From: Malaya genurostris
Lineage: Eukaryota; Arthropoda; Insecta; Diptera; Culicidae
Length of the DNA: 64,000 nucleotides
Direction of reading: 5' to 3'
Assembly: GCF_030247185.1 (NCBI RefSeq)
Contig: NC_080570.1
Coordinates: 4,588,001 to 4,652,000, forward strand
Shown here piece by piece: positions 12,701 through 22,062 of this stretch. Position numbers and translations under genes: made by a program. Positions within the stretch are counted from its first letter, which is position 1. Each line of letters begins with the position of its first letter. The notes beneath the pieces were generated by a model. The model searched no databases. It worked only from the letters and a program-made list of their open reading frames with translations, and was not told the DNA's origin.

Positions 12701-15651
12701 AATAACTCAGCGATCGCTCAGTTACAATCGAAAATCAACAATAACTTGCATGCCAATGCGCAGGCGCATGAGTATTCTCTGTTCAACGACTCCTACGGTA
12801 GCAGTCAGTGGGGCTCGAATGGTGGTGGAACAAGCGGACCGGGTGGCAGCCATCTTCATCAACATCGTCAGCAGCACCAGGAAACCTCGCACCATCATCA
12901 TCACAACCACAGCAGCCATCATCATCATCATCACCCGCACGGTCATCACCACGCGGGAGGAGTGCTCAGCTCGGTAGGTACCGGTGGTGTATTGGACAGT
13001 GTTTCCGGTGGCGGTGGAGGGGCTGGTAAAACCATCTACAGCCATCCGCACGGTGCCGGTTCGTCCTTCATCGAGAATGAATCTCCGCTGCAGGTATGAA
13101 GAAATGCGGCGAAACAAACAGTCGTTGAAAGTTTAATCATATCGATTTTTCAACCCACTTTTAGGTCGATGCTTCGAAAGCTCCGGGTTATCGTGGAACC
13201 AACGTGTCTTCACCGGTCAGTTCCAAAACGTCAAGCAATTCGGGAACACCCCCGTCGGCTTCATCAAGCTCTTCGTTGTCTCAGCAGCAACAACAGCAGC
13301 AACAACAACAACACCAACAGCAGCAGCATCAACAATCCCATCTACTGTCGACTGGGCCGCCAACTAGTAGCAACAGTTCTCTGCAGCAACAGCAATCCCA
13401 GGGAGTGGTTCAACATCAACAACACCAACAATCGCAATCGGTACAATTCCAGTCACCGAATGAGCACAACGTTATCAAGCCACCTCAGCAGCAACAACAG
13501 CAACAGCAGGCTCCTCCCAGTGGTCTGGCAGTTCAGCGTCCGCTTATGAATCCTTCGTCTCAGATACGCCCCATCGGTCCGGTTACTTCGGACTACGGTG
13601 GACTGGTAGGTTCCCGAGATCATCCACCGCCTCTGGTAGGTAACTCTCGACCACCATCATCGATGTTCGAAGCTCTTCAATCGCAAAATCAACACGTCCT
13701 GAACTTTGGTCCGGATCCGTTACAATCATCCTATCAAAGTCACATGGGCTTGGGTGGAGGAGGTGGTGGTGGTGGCGGTGGTCTACCACCGATTTCACGT
13801 CTGAATCCTAAAGCTTCTGCCTTCTCTGCGATCCCACCGTCGCAAAGTCATCAACCGGCGGCTCCCGGGAGCAAACTGTCCTCTGCGAATCAATTCGGAA
13901 ACATGTTCCATCCGAATGCGCCTCCTGGTCCGATAGGGAAGTATCAGAATTTACCACCGAACGGAGGTCACCAAATGCCACCGTATGGTCCCAATCGTGG
14001 AAACAGTCAGCACGGACCGGCTCCCGGTGGACCCGGGAATCGTGGTGGAGGTGGTGGTAGTGGAACTAATTGGTTTTCCGATCTTGCACATCTGCAGTCA
14101 CGCGATAGCCTGATGAACATCGAAAACGGTATCGCGATGGCACTGGGAGGTTCACCAACAATTTCTCCCAATAACAATAACCAACCTACTGCCAACGGTG
14201 GTGGACTGGTGGGTGGACCCCCGGGAGGAGGCGGAGGTCTTCCACCGCAGCAGGACGATGGTCGCAAAATGGCACGAGCTATTGGTTCCGAGCGCGCCAG
14301 TTGGAAGTTCAATTACGGGTCTAGCGGAGGAATCGGTGTCGGTATGGATAACGACCCAAGTGCCCTGGCAGCAGCTGCGGCAGCCGCAGCCGGCAATGCA
14401 CACTGGATGGTAGATAAAAACTTGGCTGCAATGGGTGGCGGTGGTGGAGGTGGTGGAGGTGTCGGTGTCGGTGCGGGTGGTGGATGTCCCCAGCAATGGA
14501 TGGGCCCACCGCCGAGGCACTTCATTGACGATCTTCACTTGCAGGATCATTTTCAGGTGAGTTTTTTTTCTCTTTCGTATGGAAAGGTATATTTGGAGCA
14601 TGGAAAAGTTCACTGGAATTGACACATACTGATGTCGTTTTCTCTTTAGTTTCATCAAGCAAACAATTTTCACAAAACTGTGTTGGGTTCGCACTTAGCA
14701 ACGGGGGTTTGAGATAACCCGATATAAGAATCAGGGTCGAAAGTGACTCGATTTTCAGTTCAACGACGTTGAAACTAGGTTCGAAACTGGCTTTTCAAAA
14801 AAACGGTTTGACAGCAGTTAGGGTGGAAACTGGATTAGGTTCGGTATCAAGCGAAAACGACATAAATCTCTCTCTCTCTCTAGTAGGCATAAAACCTCCT
14901 CATTTTTTGTACCAAAAGATTATTCACATCCAAATATACAATCACTGTGAACATTTTTGTGCTCTCGCAGTCGATTTTCATAAACTAATATTCTAATTAA
15001 TTTTATGGTCCCTAAAAAATCTGATTTTTTTTCGGATTCGGAGAAATACACGATGATAAATGATTGAAATTTCAAGTTGCCGTTTAAAGCACAATGCAAA
15101 CAATCGTAAAAAGTCTTCTAAATTTGACCTTAAAACAAATTCAATTTTTTTAGTTGATGGCCATACGAACCGATTTCGACTATGCCGGTTCTCGAATTTC
15201 GGTTCCGTTCTCCTCACTTTTTGCAGAGATGGCTTAACCGATCTAAGAACCGCTCCATTTTGTTGCCTCTACTGGTTGATATACAGAGAAACTTGCATGT
15301 TTTCTTCGAAGAATAAAAAAAAAGAGTATTGAAATTTGTTTTTGTTTTCTTCATTTCTCACCCCTAAAGCCACTGCAGATGGAATACCACAACGCACTGG
15401 GTGGTAGCGGCGGAGCCGGTGGTAGTGGTCCGAATCAGGCCAACATCAGTTTTATGCAATCGCTCCAGTATCAGTTCATGCCGGGTGGACCGAACGACAT
15501 GGGCGGCAACGATGGACCTTTGCAGCAGCCGTGGGAGCATGAGAAGCATGTAAGTATTATTGGGAACTGATGAATCCGGTCGGTTTTTTGACTGAACAAC
15601 AACAACAACAACTTCTTTCAGGGCTGGCCTGCTAAATGGAGTGGACACTAG
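2..15651 (+). CDS. mask: Mask (multiple ankyrin repeats single KH domain) protein, 3' eight coding exons, 5' partial
   Basis: Join 2-719, 780-916, 986-1273, 1343-1636, 7667-13093, 13165-14556, 15379-15549, 15622-15651. The spliced length is 8,457 nt, exactly 2,819 codons with the TAG stop, and all seven introns are GT-AG. The frame is open from base 2, so the gene begins upstream. In order the product has an N/S/G-rich linker, short conserved helical segments, about ten ankyrin repeats (8483-9475), a basic coiled coil and acidic tract (9610-9840), one KH domain (11024-11235, GRAG loop) and a long Q/S/G/H-rich tail ending in GWPAKWSGH. Known for the family: Mask/ANKHD1/ANKRD17 are large cytoplasmic and nuclear scaffolds acting in receptor tyrosine kinase, Hippo (Yorkie cofactor) and JAK/STAT signalling, with RNA binding through the KH domain. 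The ankyrin block and the lysine/arginine-rich segment after it match the vertebrate proteins closely from memory. The first ankyrin block expected in the family must lie upstream. Confidence 0.95.
780..916 (+). CDS. mask: mask exon: conserved helical segment
   Basis: The acceptor is TTTCAG at 779 after a 60 bp intron; the donor is AAT|GTAAGT at 917. It encodes AELADLSRIFCEVMHDFRSD and then a helical-looking stretch ending in QHKAGSN. The composition is ordinary and non-repetitive, unlike the flanking linkers, which suggests a folded or binding segment. Confidence 0.88.
986..1273 (+). CDS. mask: mask exon: acidic linker
   Basis: The acceptor AAACAG at 985 is the only nearby AG that keeps the frame; the alternative at 999 gives an immediate stop. 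The exon is rich in D/E and ends with the less acidic IYNYEWVECIDEVIHALNGC stretch. The donor is CAG|GTAATA at 1274. The upstream intron (917-985) is 69 bp and stop-free in frame. Confidence 0.87.
1343..1636 (+). CDS. mask: mask exon before the 6 kb intron
   Basis: The acceptor is CACCAG at 1342; the donor is TTGCAG|GTGAGT at 1637, phase 0. It encodes EMAANLSCQDIDAYANLIGM and then a Q/L-rich end (QISLDQLQLLSQLQ). The upstream intron (1274-1342) is again 69 bp and stop-free in frame. Confidence 0.87.
2971..4880 (+). repeat. R1-type dispersed repeat, split by the transposon at 3224-4517
   Basis: Left part 2971-3223 and right part 4518-4880. It consists of degenerate modules with the words CTCCGGAACCGGAAGTC, CAACAGCAACTCATGGGACTA, GAAAATCGGTTCAGCCATCTC and GAGAAAATCGAGTGCAC. 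It ends in a short CA-rich run, then TCGTCGAGCTGAGTCGA, GGCCCTCCGGGCTTCGG and TATATGAGAAAG. The same words recur at 26290-26752, 31860-32200 (reverse) and 63470-63960, so it is a dispersed family. Non-coding; no transposase seen. Confidence 0.75.
3224..4517 (-). mobile_element. DD37E Tc1/mariner-type transposon, degenerate transposase on the minus strand
   Basis: The ends are inverted repeats (AAGCTTGCTTCA...TAGAATTGGAACAAA) flanked by TA at 3222-3223 and 4518-4519, giving a 1,294 bp element cleanly inserted in an R1 repeat. The transposase reads from about 4356 down to 3355, with an N-terminal helix-turn-helix (SRLAEQLKLARNTVWRVIK) and catalytic residues in MDDETCVKAD (D at about 3925), FWPDLASCHYS (D at 3651-3649) and CPIEKYW (E at 3537-3535). 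There are 37 residues between the second D and the E, hence the DD37E class known from mosquitoes. Two frameshifts (about 4133-4140 and 3890-3925) break the frame, so it is inactive. Confidence 0.92.
4881..5400. repeat. R2-type degenerate repeat
   Basis: AT-rich modules with the words CTCGGAGATGGCTG, AGATCTGATTTCCGGTTCCAGGA, CTACAAGGTGATATGTG and TCTAGAAGTACCGGAAATAGTG. The same words recur at 15140-15290, 32740-33600 and 62990-63240, often beside R1. No coding potential was seen. Confidence 0.6.
5616..6849 (+). mobile_element. DD37E Tc1/mariner-type transposon copy, transposase pseudogene
   Basis: Inverted termini share CTGTCCCAGAAAGTATGGAC, with TA at 5614-5615 and 6850-6851 as the probable target duplication. 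The transposase starts at 5773 (MRGLLAEQRRKIVYKW) and ends near 6746. Catalytic residues: MDDETYVKLDY (D near 6175), WPDVASCHYS (about 6450), RPIEEFW (E near 6570), spacing DD37E. Breaks: TAG at 5902-5904, TAA at 6076-6078, a frameshift near 6395-6415 and TGA at 6495-6497, plus a 39 nt in-frame deletion before the TAA. A sister copy at 60996-62190 shares the TAA but lacks the TAG and TGA. Confidence 0.92.
6934..7104 (+). repeat. Direct repeat of about 57 bp in the mask intron
   Basis: 6934-6990 and 7049-7104 both read TCTAGAAGTTTT, then CGCTTTTCAT, TTTGGAATAT and TTTTTAAGATCATACAT with few differences. The units are 115 bp apart. Probably a local duplication or remains of an older repeat. Confidence 0.7.
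7667..13093 (+). CDS. mask: mask large exon: polyQ, second ankyrin block, coiled coil, KH domain, Ser/His-rich tail
   Basis: The acceptor is CCTACAG at 7666, the donor is CTGCAG|GTATGA at 13094, and the exon is 1,809 codons in phase 0. Domains: poly-Q mixed with H/L (about 7828-8130); ankyrin repeats 8483-9475; a post-ankyrin helix containing FPSDQEMTRYI and ILLKELDLERSREESR; a K/R-rich coil to about 9740; an Asp-rich tract 9765-9840; further polyQ (10090-10230, 10500-10615, 10805-10825); the KH domain 11024-11235; then Ser/Gly/Asn-rich disorder with a His-rich stretch near 12890-12955. CAG and CAA codons are mixed, so the polyQ tracts are not pure CAG repeats. A 472-codon antisense reading frame over the polyQ part is a shadow. 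Confidence 0.96.
8483..9475 (+). other. mask: Ankyrin repeat block (about ten repeats) in Mask
   Basis: Successive 33-residue units carry the ankyrin signature, for example DTALTLACAGGHEELVELL, GFTPLILAATAGHEKVVETL and NTALTLACFQGRHEVVSLL. Units lie about 99 nt apart from 8483 to about 9475, with two slightly longer ones (for example the RTGSKLGISPLMLAAMNGH unit). This is the second ankyrin array of the Mask/ANKHD1 family, a protein-protein interaction platform. The match to the vertebrate paralogs is very close and no repeat is broken. Confidence 0.96.
11024..11235 (+). other. mask: KH RNA-binding domain of Mask
   Basis: The segment VQVPVHAISRVIGRAGSNI carries the type I KH GxxG loop as GRAG (11060-11071), followed by IRAATGAHIEVEK and ITIKGSLEATKQAHSLI. 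This is a complete single KH domain, the defining C-terminal module of the family, expected to contact single-stranded RNA or DNA. Confidence 0.96.
13165..14556 (+). CDS. mask: mask exon: Q/G/P-rich tail
   Basis: The acceptor is TTTTAG at 13164 after a 71 bp intron; the donor is TTTCAG|GTGAGT at 14557; 464 codons, phase 0. It is low complexity: polyQ (about 13283-13340, 13480-13510), poly-Gly (about 13755-13780, 14435-14485), an Ala run near 14370-14395, with scattered aromatic positions. It ends with HFIDDLHLQDHFQ, likely a conserved peptide. No enzymatic domain is seen. Confidence 0.92.
14557..15378 (+). other. mask intron, 822 bp, with a MITE and an R2 fragment
   Basis: The donor is GTGAGT and the acceptor CTGCAG. 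It contains the inverted-repeat element at 14633-14862 and an R2-like fragment near 15140-15290 (GGCCATACGAACCGATTTCG, AGAGATGGCTTAACCGATC). There is no open reading frame of note. Confidence 0.8.
14633..14862 (-). mobile_element. MITE family M1, copy 1 (in mask intron)
   Basis: Ends are TGTCGTTTTC... and ...AAGCGAAAACGACA; the 230 bp interior contains GGTTTGACAGCAGTTAGGGT and CACAAAACTGTGTTGGGTTC. The reverse complement matches 51200-51451 nearly throughout, and a fragment of the left end is at 20141-20185. It has no coding capacity, so it is a non-autonomous inverted-repeat element. The target duplication is unclear (the flanks read TA/TAA). Confidence 0.8.
15379..15549 (+). CDS. mask: mask penultimate coding exon
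   Basis: The acceptor is CACTGCAG at 15378; the donor is CAT|GTAAGT at 15550; 57 codons. It encodes MEYHNALGG, a Gly/Ser linker, then NISFMQSLQYQFMPGGPND and WEHEKH. The FMQ..QYQFMPGG peptide is compact and aromatic, unlike the surrounding low complexity, which suggests a conserved C-terminal motif. Confidence 0.9.
15622..15651 (+). CDS. mask: mask terminal coding exon (30 nt coding part)
   Basis: The acceptor is CTTTCAG at 15621, after an (AAC)n-rich 72 bp intron. It encodes GWPAKWSGH and then TAG at 15649-15651. The two Trp residues and the short length are typical of a conserved C-terminal peptide. The frame is continuous with the preceding exon. Confidence 0.88.
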   Translation, partial: GWPAKWSGH

Positions 15652-18600
15652 TAGTTCGGGAGCTACGGATCGATGATGGTGGTGGTGGTGTGGTCGTTTG
15701 TGAGCAGAAAGTGTTTCTAATTTGACGGATGGGATAATATGCAACCGCGGCAGCAACGTAGCAGATTCCACCTTCTAAAATCCCCTACCCTACCCTACTC
15801 TACCCCCAACCCCCCAAAACAATTATGAGTGTAGGTTTTTTTTCTTTGTTTTCGATTTTGCTTTCGCTTTAATACACACATAATACAGGTTAGAACATTA
15901 GATGAACAACGTCAGCCAATTAATGGAGAAAAAAAATAAAATGCACAGGCAGGAAAAAGCCAAAAGCTTCACTTTTTTGAAGAAGAAAAAATCAGTTGAT
16001 ATTTTGCTTTATATACACACATACACGCTTTATGTAGAAATTAGAGATCTGGATAATAATATGAAGAAGTAGAGAAATAAAAACAGAAGTGTTTTAGTTT
16101 TGATGCTCATCCGGGGAGTACTGTTTTCCTACCCGAATTGCATGCCAAAATAAGAACCACGGACGGAGTAAACGAAGAGAGAGAGAGAAAGTATAACTAA
16201 TTTGAATCCGGTATTTTTTTCGTGAGTAAAAATTGTTTGATCGATGGGATTTCCAATGATTCCAATCGATAATCTAATATTTTGAAGACAGGTCAAAACA
16301 ATTGCTGAAAATGTATTACTCGCCCCGTTTTTCCGTACGGGAACTGAAAAGCAATAAATCAGACCGATCATCGATAATTTTTTTTAAACTTTTTTCAATA
16401 TTTTTTTTTGTAATTCTTAAAAATTAATATTAATAATATTCAGTCTACTTTTACCAGCTACTTAAACGTTCGCAGCACGTGAAAAAAAATGTAAAATCCT
16501 TACAGGACACCCTGAAGAAATTATCCAACGTGAAATAATTTACTCATCTATGACATTTCATGAAACGTTGAGCAAAATACATACAAGCGCATAAAGCATA
16601 ACTGCAGAAGAAAAAAAAACTAAACCAGATCCAAAAAGAATACTATTAATATAAAATATCGAAACAAAAACAAAAGTCTATTCAGCAAACGAAAAAAAAA
16701 GCAAATAATACTCTGAACAAAAGGGACTTAGCTCACCATGAAACTTATACTAAAAACAATTATCCACTAGAGGACATTTCCTTTTTGATTTTCTATTTTG
16801 TTCCTACCAAAACACGGCATACTTTGATGATGTTATAATTTGCTTCAATGTGTCGTCATTTGGTTGGTTAGGCGTCGTCGTCGTCGTCGAGATTGCTTGG
16901 ATGTGCTGCGTGCAGTGACACACTCTAACACTAACGAAGCTGAGCTAAGAAATAAAATCAGAAATCAGAAATTGAGGCGCCAAACATTTTGCGCCGCCGA
17001 AAATCCGCTAAAACCCACACAGCAGCAGAAGCAGAGTAAGCAGCAACAAAATTCAGTAAACTAACCAATCCCAAATAACAGTAAATATAATGAATGAATG
17101 AAACAAAACGCAGATACCATCAGAAGAAAGAAAAAGATATATTGCCTAATATCGGTGTTTGTGTATTTTCTAGAGCTTCTCTCACGCACTCTTTCAGTAT
17201 GCAACAGAATAATGAAGATAAAAGATGACGAATAGTACAGAAATCAAGCCCGTGGTGAAATTCGCCTACGAATTGATTGAAGATGGGTTCTGATGATTGG
17301 ATTGAAACAGAAACTAAACCCGTAAAGGGAAGGTTTTATGATAACAGAAGAGAAGGAAGAAGAAGAAAAAAGAACACTGAAGGGAAAGGAACTAACTACT
17401 ATTACTCATACTACTATAACAAAAAAAGCTATGAAATTGCGAAAACAGAAAAAAATAATAGAAATTAACTAAATAGCAGAACTATGCGCGCGCGGGCATG
17501 TTTGGTAGAAAACTACGTAAAATGATGGCTTAGTGAGGAGAAAATAAAGCTATAATCTACGATAAACAAACAAAAACAACCGCATAGCGGAAACAGAGCA
17601 GTCGAAATGAAGAAGAAGAAGGAGATGAAGAAGACACATTCGATGACGATGATGTTGAAAAATGCTGAGCAAAACAAAAAAAACCTATATTTTACTGTTA
17701 TGATTTATTTTTGTTTTATTTTCGTGCGTAAATATCTACTGTACTCTACTACATTTTTATATAGATAGAGCAAAGGCGGGGTCTCAAGTGTGGTGAACCA
17801 ACGAAGAATTGCATTGTTTTTTTCGTTTTAGTTCTATTTCGTTTGATTCCGTTTTTTTTTTCGCTATTTGTTTGTACTAAACAAAACACGGTGAAGATGA
17901 TGATGATTGTGGAAAAAAAGCAGACGGACAGACACCAGCAGTGATGGTGGTGGTGATGATGATGATGCGGTGATTGCCCCCATATTGTTTAGAATTTCGA
18001 CCAAGCGCGCGTGGGTGTGTTTCCACTAGTTTCCACAGCCACCAGTCGCACACACCCTCAGCCACGGGGCCTCGGCAACGGTGGCAAACAGAAGTCGTAA
18101 AGTTTTCAACTGGGCCTGAATCCTTTTTGCGCCAGCAGAGCCATCCTGTGCGTTCTGTGTGTGTGTGCTGGTGTACTAGGAAAATAAAAAAAAAACACGT
18201 GGAAACTCCACACTTGATGAACGGGCAGCAACCGACAGAAAATGAAGAAGAAGAAGAACATAAAACCGAACATATTCGATTTAGTGTATCTGCGAATTAT
18301 TGGATTGGATTTTGATTAATAAATAGTCGTTATCGAGAAGACGAAAGTCAGGCGAAACACAATATATATATGCTATCTACGATTCACACAGCAAAACACT
18401 GATGATGATTAAGGAAATGAAAAGAAAAAAAAAACAAGTAAAACCTTTATAGTTACAATAAAAAAAACAAGTAATGGAAGTATGATAACAATTGCATTAG
18501 CGTATGATAAAAAAATATATATGAAAAACAAGAACATGATGATGGTAATTAAAAAAAAACATTAAAAATGATGCAAAAAGAACACATTTACTGATTAATG

Positions 18601-18780
18601 ATTACTGATGAATTATTGATTAACTAATTAATAATAATTATTATATATTATTATTATTCTATAAATTATATATTATATTTGGAAAATAACCATATAAAAT
18701 GAAGGAAATATAAGTAATGAAAAGGAACATAACATTGTCGTTTGTAGGTATGCTATTCGAAATTGTTCCCTTGATCCAGG
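15652..18780 (+). other. mask: Probable long 3' UTR of mask
   Basis: About 3.1 kb after the mask stop with no supported ORF. It is A-rich with many short A runs, GAA and GATGAT runs and AU-rich stretches (notably 18595-18690), and is free of recognised transposons. Canonical AATAAA signals: 15935, 16076, 16353, 17543, 18318 and 18457. The right limit is set by a transposon relic starting near 18826. Multiple signals suggest alternative polyadenylation. The UTR assignment is inferred from composition and position. Confidence 0.6.
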
Positions 18781-18825
18781 TATCAGCTCCACTTAGTTTG
18801 CGGTCACTTCGTTTCTTCGTTTTCT

Positions 18826-20114
18826 TCTTTCAGGATTTCGGGGGATGGAAGTCCTTCGGTACAAAGTTAACCTCATAATCCTTGTGTTTTTCGGACGTAA
18901 GCGGTGAACGAAACATTATAGAGTAATGGCATGAGACTAAATCCCACCAGAGAAGCGTATTGACCATTGGACCCGAACTTAGAAGTTGAAATAGACGTGT
19001 TTGGATGCATTCCTTTGTGTACCTTCAAATGAAAATTGACCCAAACTGAATTTAAAGAAAATAATTGTTTGTTTTTTTAGTACATTTACGCCCTCAAAAT
19101 AGGTTCTTTTTGAATCAATGCAGGCATTTCAGCGATCAATCTAATTTTCCATACAATTGCCATAGGACTCGGCCGAGATGGTTTACAGTTTCTTCAGCGA
19201 ATTACTTTTTATGTCCTCGATCAAGTCATGACGAATCCTGGCGAATGCGGTGTCTGAGCGATGACTTTCGTTTTGTGTTTGACCAAAAATTCAGTCACAA
19301 TTATGCAAAAAAAACTCAGTTCTTTCGGTACGAGCTTGGCATCGACGCGTTTCCTACCCGGAACATTAACCAAAATGTGCCGAATCAATCCATAAGAAAT
19401 GCCAAGATCCTCTGCTGTCTCTCTAATGCTAACACGACAATTTTCAAGCACAATTTCCTTCACTTTTTCGATGTTATCGTCGTTGACAGACGAGCGAGCA
19501 GCATGAGGCAAATTTTCTAAGATCTCACGACCCTCACTGAATGCTTTATGCCCCACTCAAATAATTTCGCTCTCGATAGATTAAACTCCCCAAAACACTT
19601 CTGCAACATTTTGAATGATTCCGTAGCCGAAATTCCATTTGAAACACTAACTCGTTGCTCAATTTTTTTCCATAGTAAAAATAGCCAGACAAATTTTTCG
19701 TGACGTAAACAAACAGCTGTCAAACACAAACTAATTGACATATCCCGCTCAAACTAGGCAGGAATATCAAGGAAGGTGGTACCAACCTAAGAAAAAAAAA
19801 TAATCAGAAGGTATTCCTGCCCGTTGATCGTTCCGGTTCTCACAGAACCTTGCCACATGAACAAACTGCTTGTCAAATCATGTATTCTTGCAATCTTTGA
19901 CATCTGCATTCCAACGTCTCCGGGGGCATTAAGCATTTGATGAACAATCCCAGTAGCTGCCGGATGTCTGTGTCAACATCTGTGTGTAGAGCATTCGTGT
20001 ACGTGTTTTTCCACCCGTATTCTGCCGTTCATTGCGATTCGGTGCCTTTTGAACTTTGTACGTGTTCAGTAGTCCTTCACGTTTTTTAGCGTCTCGTACG
20101 AAAATTTTACTCAA
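18826..20114 (-). mobile_element. DD37E transposon relic, interrupted by a mariner relic
   Basis: On the minus strand, 20114-19790 encodes KKREGLLNTYKVQKAPNRNE and then MWQGSVRTGTINGQEYL (with frame changes). From about 19020 to 18826 it resumes with ECIQTRLFQ, LWWDLVSCHYS and EVNFVPKDFHPPKS. These are the middle and catalytic parts of a DD37E transposase (compare SCHYS...VPKDMNPPN in the copy at 5616). The two parts join at the expected residue once the mariner-type insert between about 19040 and 19790 is removed. The N-terminus and the final E region are lost. Confidence 0.75.
19040..19790 (-). mobile_element. Mariner-type relic with internal deletion
   Basis: Minus-strand words: EQRVSVSNGISATESFKMLQ (about 19660-19600), then a frame change into ENLPHAARSSVNDDNIEKVK, ETAEDLGISYGLIRHIL and VDAKLVPKELSFF. 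It continues as QTPHSPGF and, further left, CIDSKRTYFEG, the usual mariner C-terminus. The catalytic middle is missing between LVKHKTK and PHSPGF. The right end reads GGTGGTACCAACCTAA, matching a typical mariner terminus. Inactive. Confidence 0.78.
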
Positions 20115-20140
20115 ATGAAGTTATTTCGCTACATCTCTTA

Positions 20141-20185
20141 TGTCGTTTTCGCTTGATGCCAAACCTAGCCCGGTTTCCGGGTTTC
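20141..20185 (+). mobile_element. MITE family M1, end fragment
   Basis: Reads TGTCGTTTTCGCTTGATGCC and then AAACCTAGCCCGGTTTCC, matching the first 40-45 bases of the full copy at 51200. The other end was not found nearby, so this is a truncated copy. Confidence 0.7.
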
Positions 20186-20782
20186 GAGAAGAGTTACAGC
20201 TAGTGACACAATCTTCCAACAGTTTGTTTGCCTTCACTCGTAACTTTGAGACATGATAATGGAAACATACATCGGACAGACTTTGTTTTGTGTTTCCATC
20301 AAATCGAAATATTCCGATCGTATGTGAAATTTTTCATACTGTATTTGGATGGAATTCAGAATGGAAATTCTCACATTTGATCGAAACATTCCGATTCGAT
20401 CAAAGTGCAGAATTGAGGAGAGAGGCTTTGAAAGTGAAAAAAAAAAATCGATCGCCTTCCATACCGAGTATTGATAGATGGCGACGATACAAGGTGGTTA
20501 ACAAATTCCTTTTTTTATGGAAATACAGAGACGTGTTTTAGTAGGGGAAACCGGGGCGAAAATGGCGTGTTTAGAAGATTCTAGCTTTACCGGTTAGGCA
20601 GCTGAATAGTGCAAGTTCTGAATCGGGCACATTTTCGTATCCTGGATATACACTTTCAATTCCTTGCCTGACGAACTAGTCTATGTTGAATACTGGTGTA
20701 GGCCAGGATTTGTGTATTGTCCTTTCACCATGTGCAAAAGCGTTACTAAAATATTTAAAGAAAATATTAATTATAAATTATA

Positions 20783-22062
20783 ACAGTTAGGCCGAAAAGT
20801 TCGTATCGTTTAATAGAAACGCACATTTTTTTGCCACAATTCGTTTTTATTATTCAAAATAATTGCCATCAGAGGCGATACAGCGATTATAGCGATCTTC
20901 CAACTTTTCGATACCATTTTTGTAGTACGATTTGTCCTTTGCCTCAAAATAGGCCTCAGCTTCAGCGATTACCTCTTCATTGCTTATAAATTTTTTACCA
21001 GCGAGCATTCTCTTGAGGTCTGAGAACAGGAAAAAGTCACTGGGGGCCAAATCTGCAGAATACGGTGGATGAGGGAGCAATTCGAAGCCCAACTCGTTCA
21101 ATTTCAGCATGGTTTTCATCGACTTGTGACACGGTGCATTGTCTTGCTGAAACAAAATTTTTTTCTTCTTCAAATGAGGCCGTTTTTTGAAATTTCGTCC
21201 TTCAAACGCTCTAATAACGCTATATAATAGTCACTGTTGATGGTTTTTCCCTTTTCAAGGTAGTCGATGAAAATTATACCATGCGAATCCCAAAATACAG
21301 ACGCCATAACCTTACCGGCCGACTGTTGAGTCTTTCCACGCTTTGGGTTCGGTTCATCGCGTGCAGTCCACTCAGCTGACTGTCGATTGGACTCCGGAGT
21401 GAAGTGATGGAGCCATGTTTCGTCCATTGTTATATATCGACGAAAAAAATCGGTTTTATTTCGATATAACAGCTCCAAACACTGCCCCGAATCATCAATT
21501 CGTTGTTGTTTTTGATCGATTGTGAGCTCACGCGGCACCCATTTTGCACAAAGCTTTCTCATATCCAAATATTCGTGAATAATATGTCCAACACGTTCCT
21601 TTGATATCTTTAGGGTGTCAGCTATCTAGATCAACTTCACTTTACGGTCATTGAAAATCATTTTGTGGATTTTTTTCACGTTTTCATCGGTAACAGCCTC
21701 TTTTGGACGTCCACTGCGTTCATCGTCTTCGGTGCTCATATAACCAGTACGAAATTTTGCAAACCACTTACGAATTGTTGCTTCGCCCGGTGTAGAGTCT
21801 GGATAACACTCATCAAGCCATTTTTTGGTATCGGCGGCACTTTTTTTCATCAAAAAGTAGTGTTTCATCAACACACGAAATTCCTTTTTTTCCATAACAA
21901 AAGTAGCTTCACTCAAAATGCAATATCTCACAAACTAATAATCAGACAGCTGTCAAATTTATACACGTATCTTTTGAAGGTTGGTACTAAATGAAAATGG
22001 TATGGATTTAATTCTAGTGGTGCCCTCTCATAGAAACGATACGAACTTTTCACCCGATCTGT
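20783..22062 (-). mobile_element. Near-complete mariner (DD34D) with two inactivating lesions
   Basis: 1,280 bp with termini ACAGTTAGGCCGAAAAGTTC and (reverse) ACAGATCGGGTGAAAAGTTC, flanked by TA at 20781-20782 and 22063-22064. The transposase runs from 21895 (MEKKEFRVLMKHYF) to 20850. Landmarks: WVPRELT, TMDETWLHHFTPESNRQSAE (first D), FQQDNAPCHKS (second D), YSADLAPSDFFLF (third D, 34 residues on), ending NRCIASDGNYFE. Lesions: TAG at 21628-21626 where a Glu codon is expected, and a one-base shift in the A run near 21180. Otherwise full length, so relatively young. Confidence 0.94.

Noticed and set aside
18743..18895. Exon-like pair (M-L-F-E-I-V-P-L-I-Q, then D-F-G-G-W-K-S-F-G) with good GT-AG sites after the mask UTR
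   Set aside because: The opposite strand reads LWWDLVSCHYS and NFVPKDFHPPKS, a DD37E transposase, which explains the sequence.
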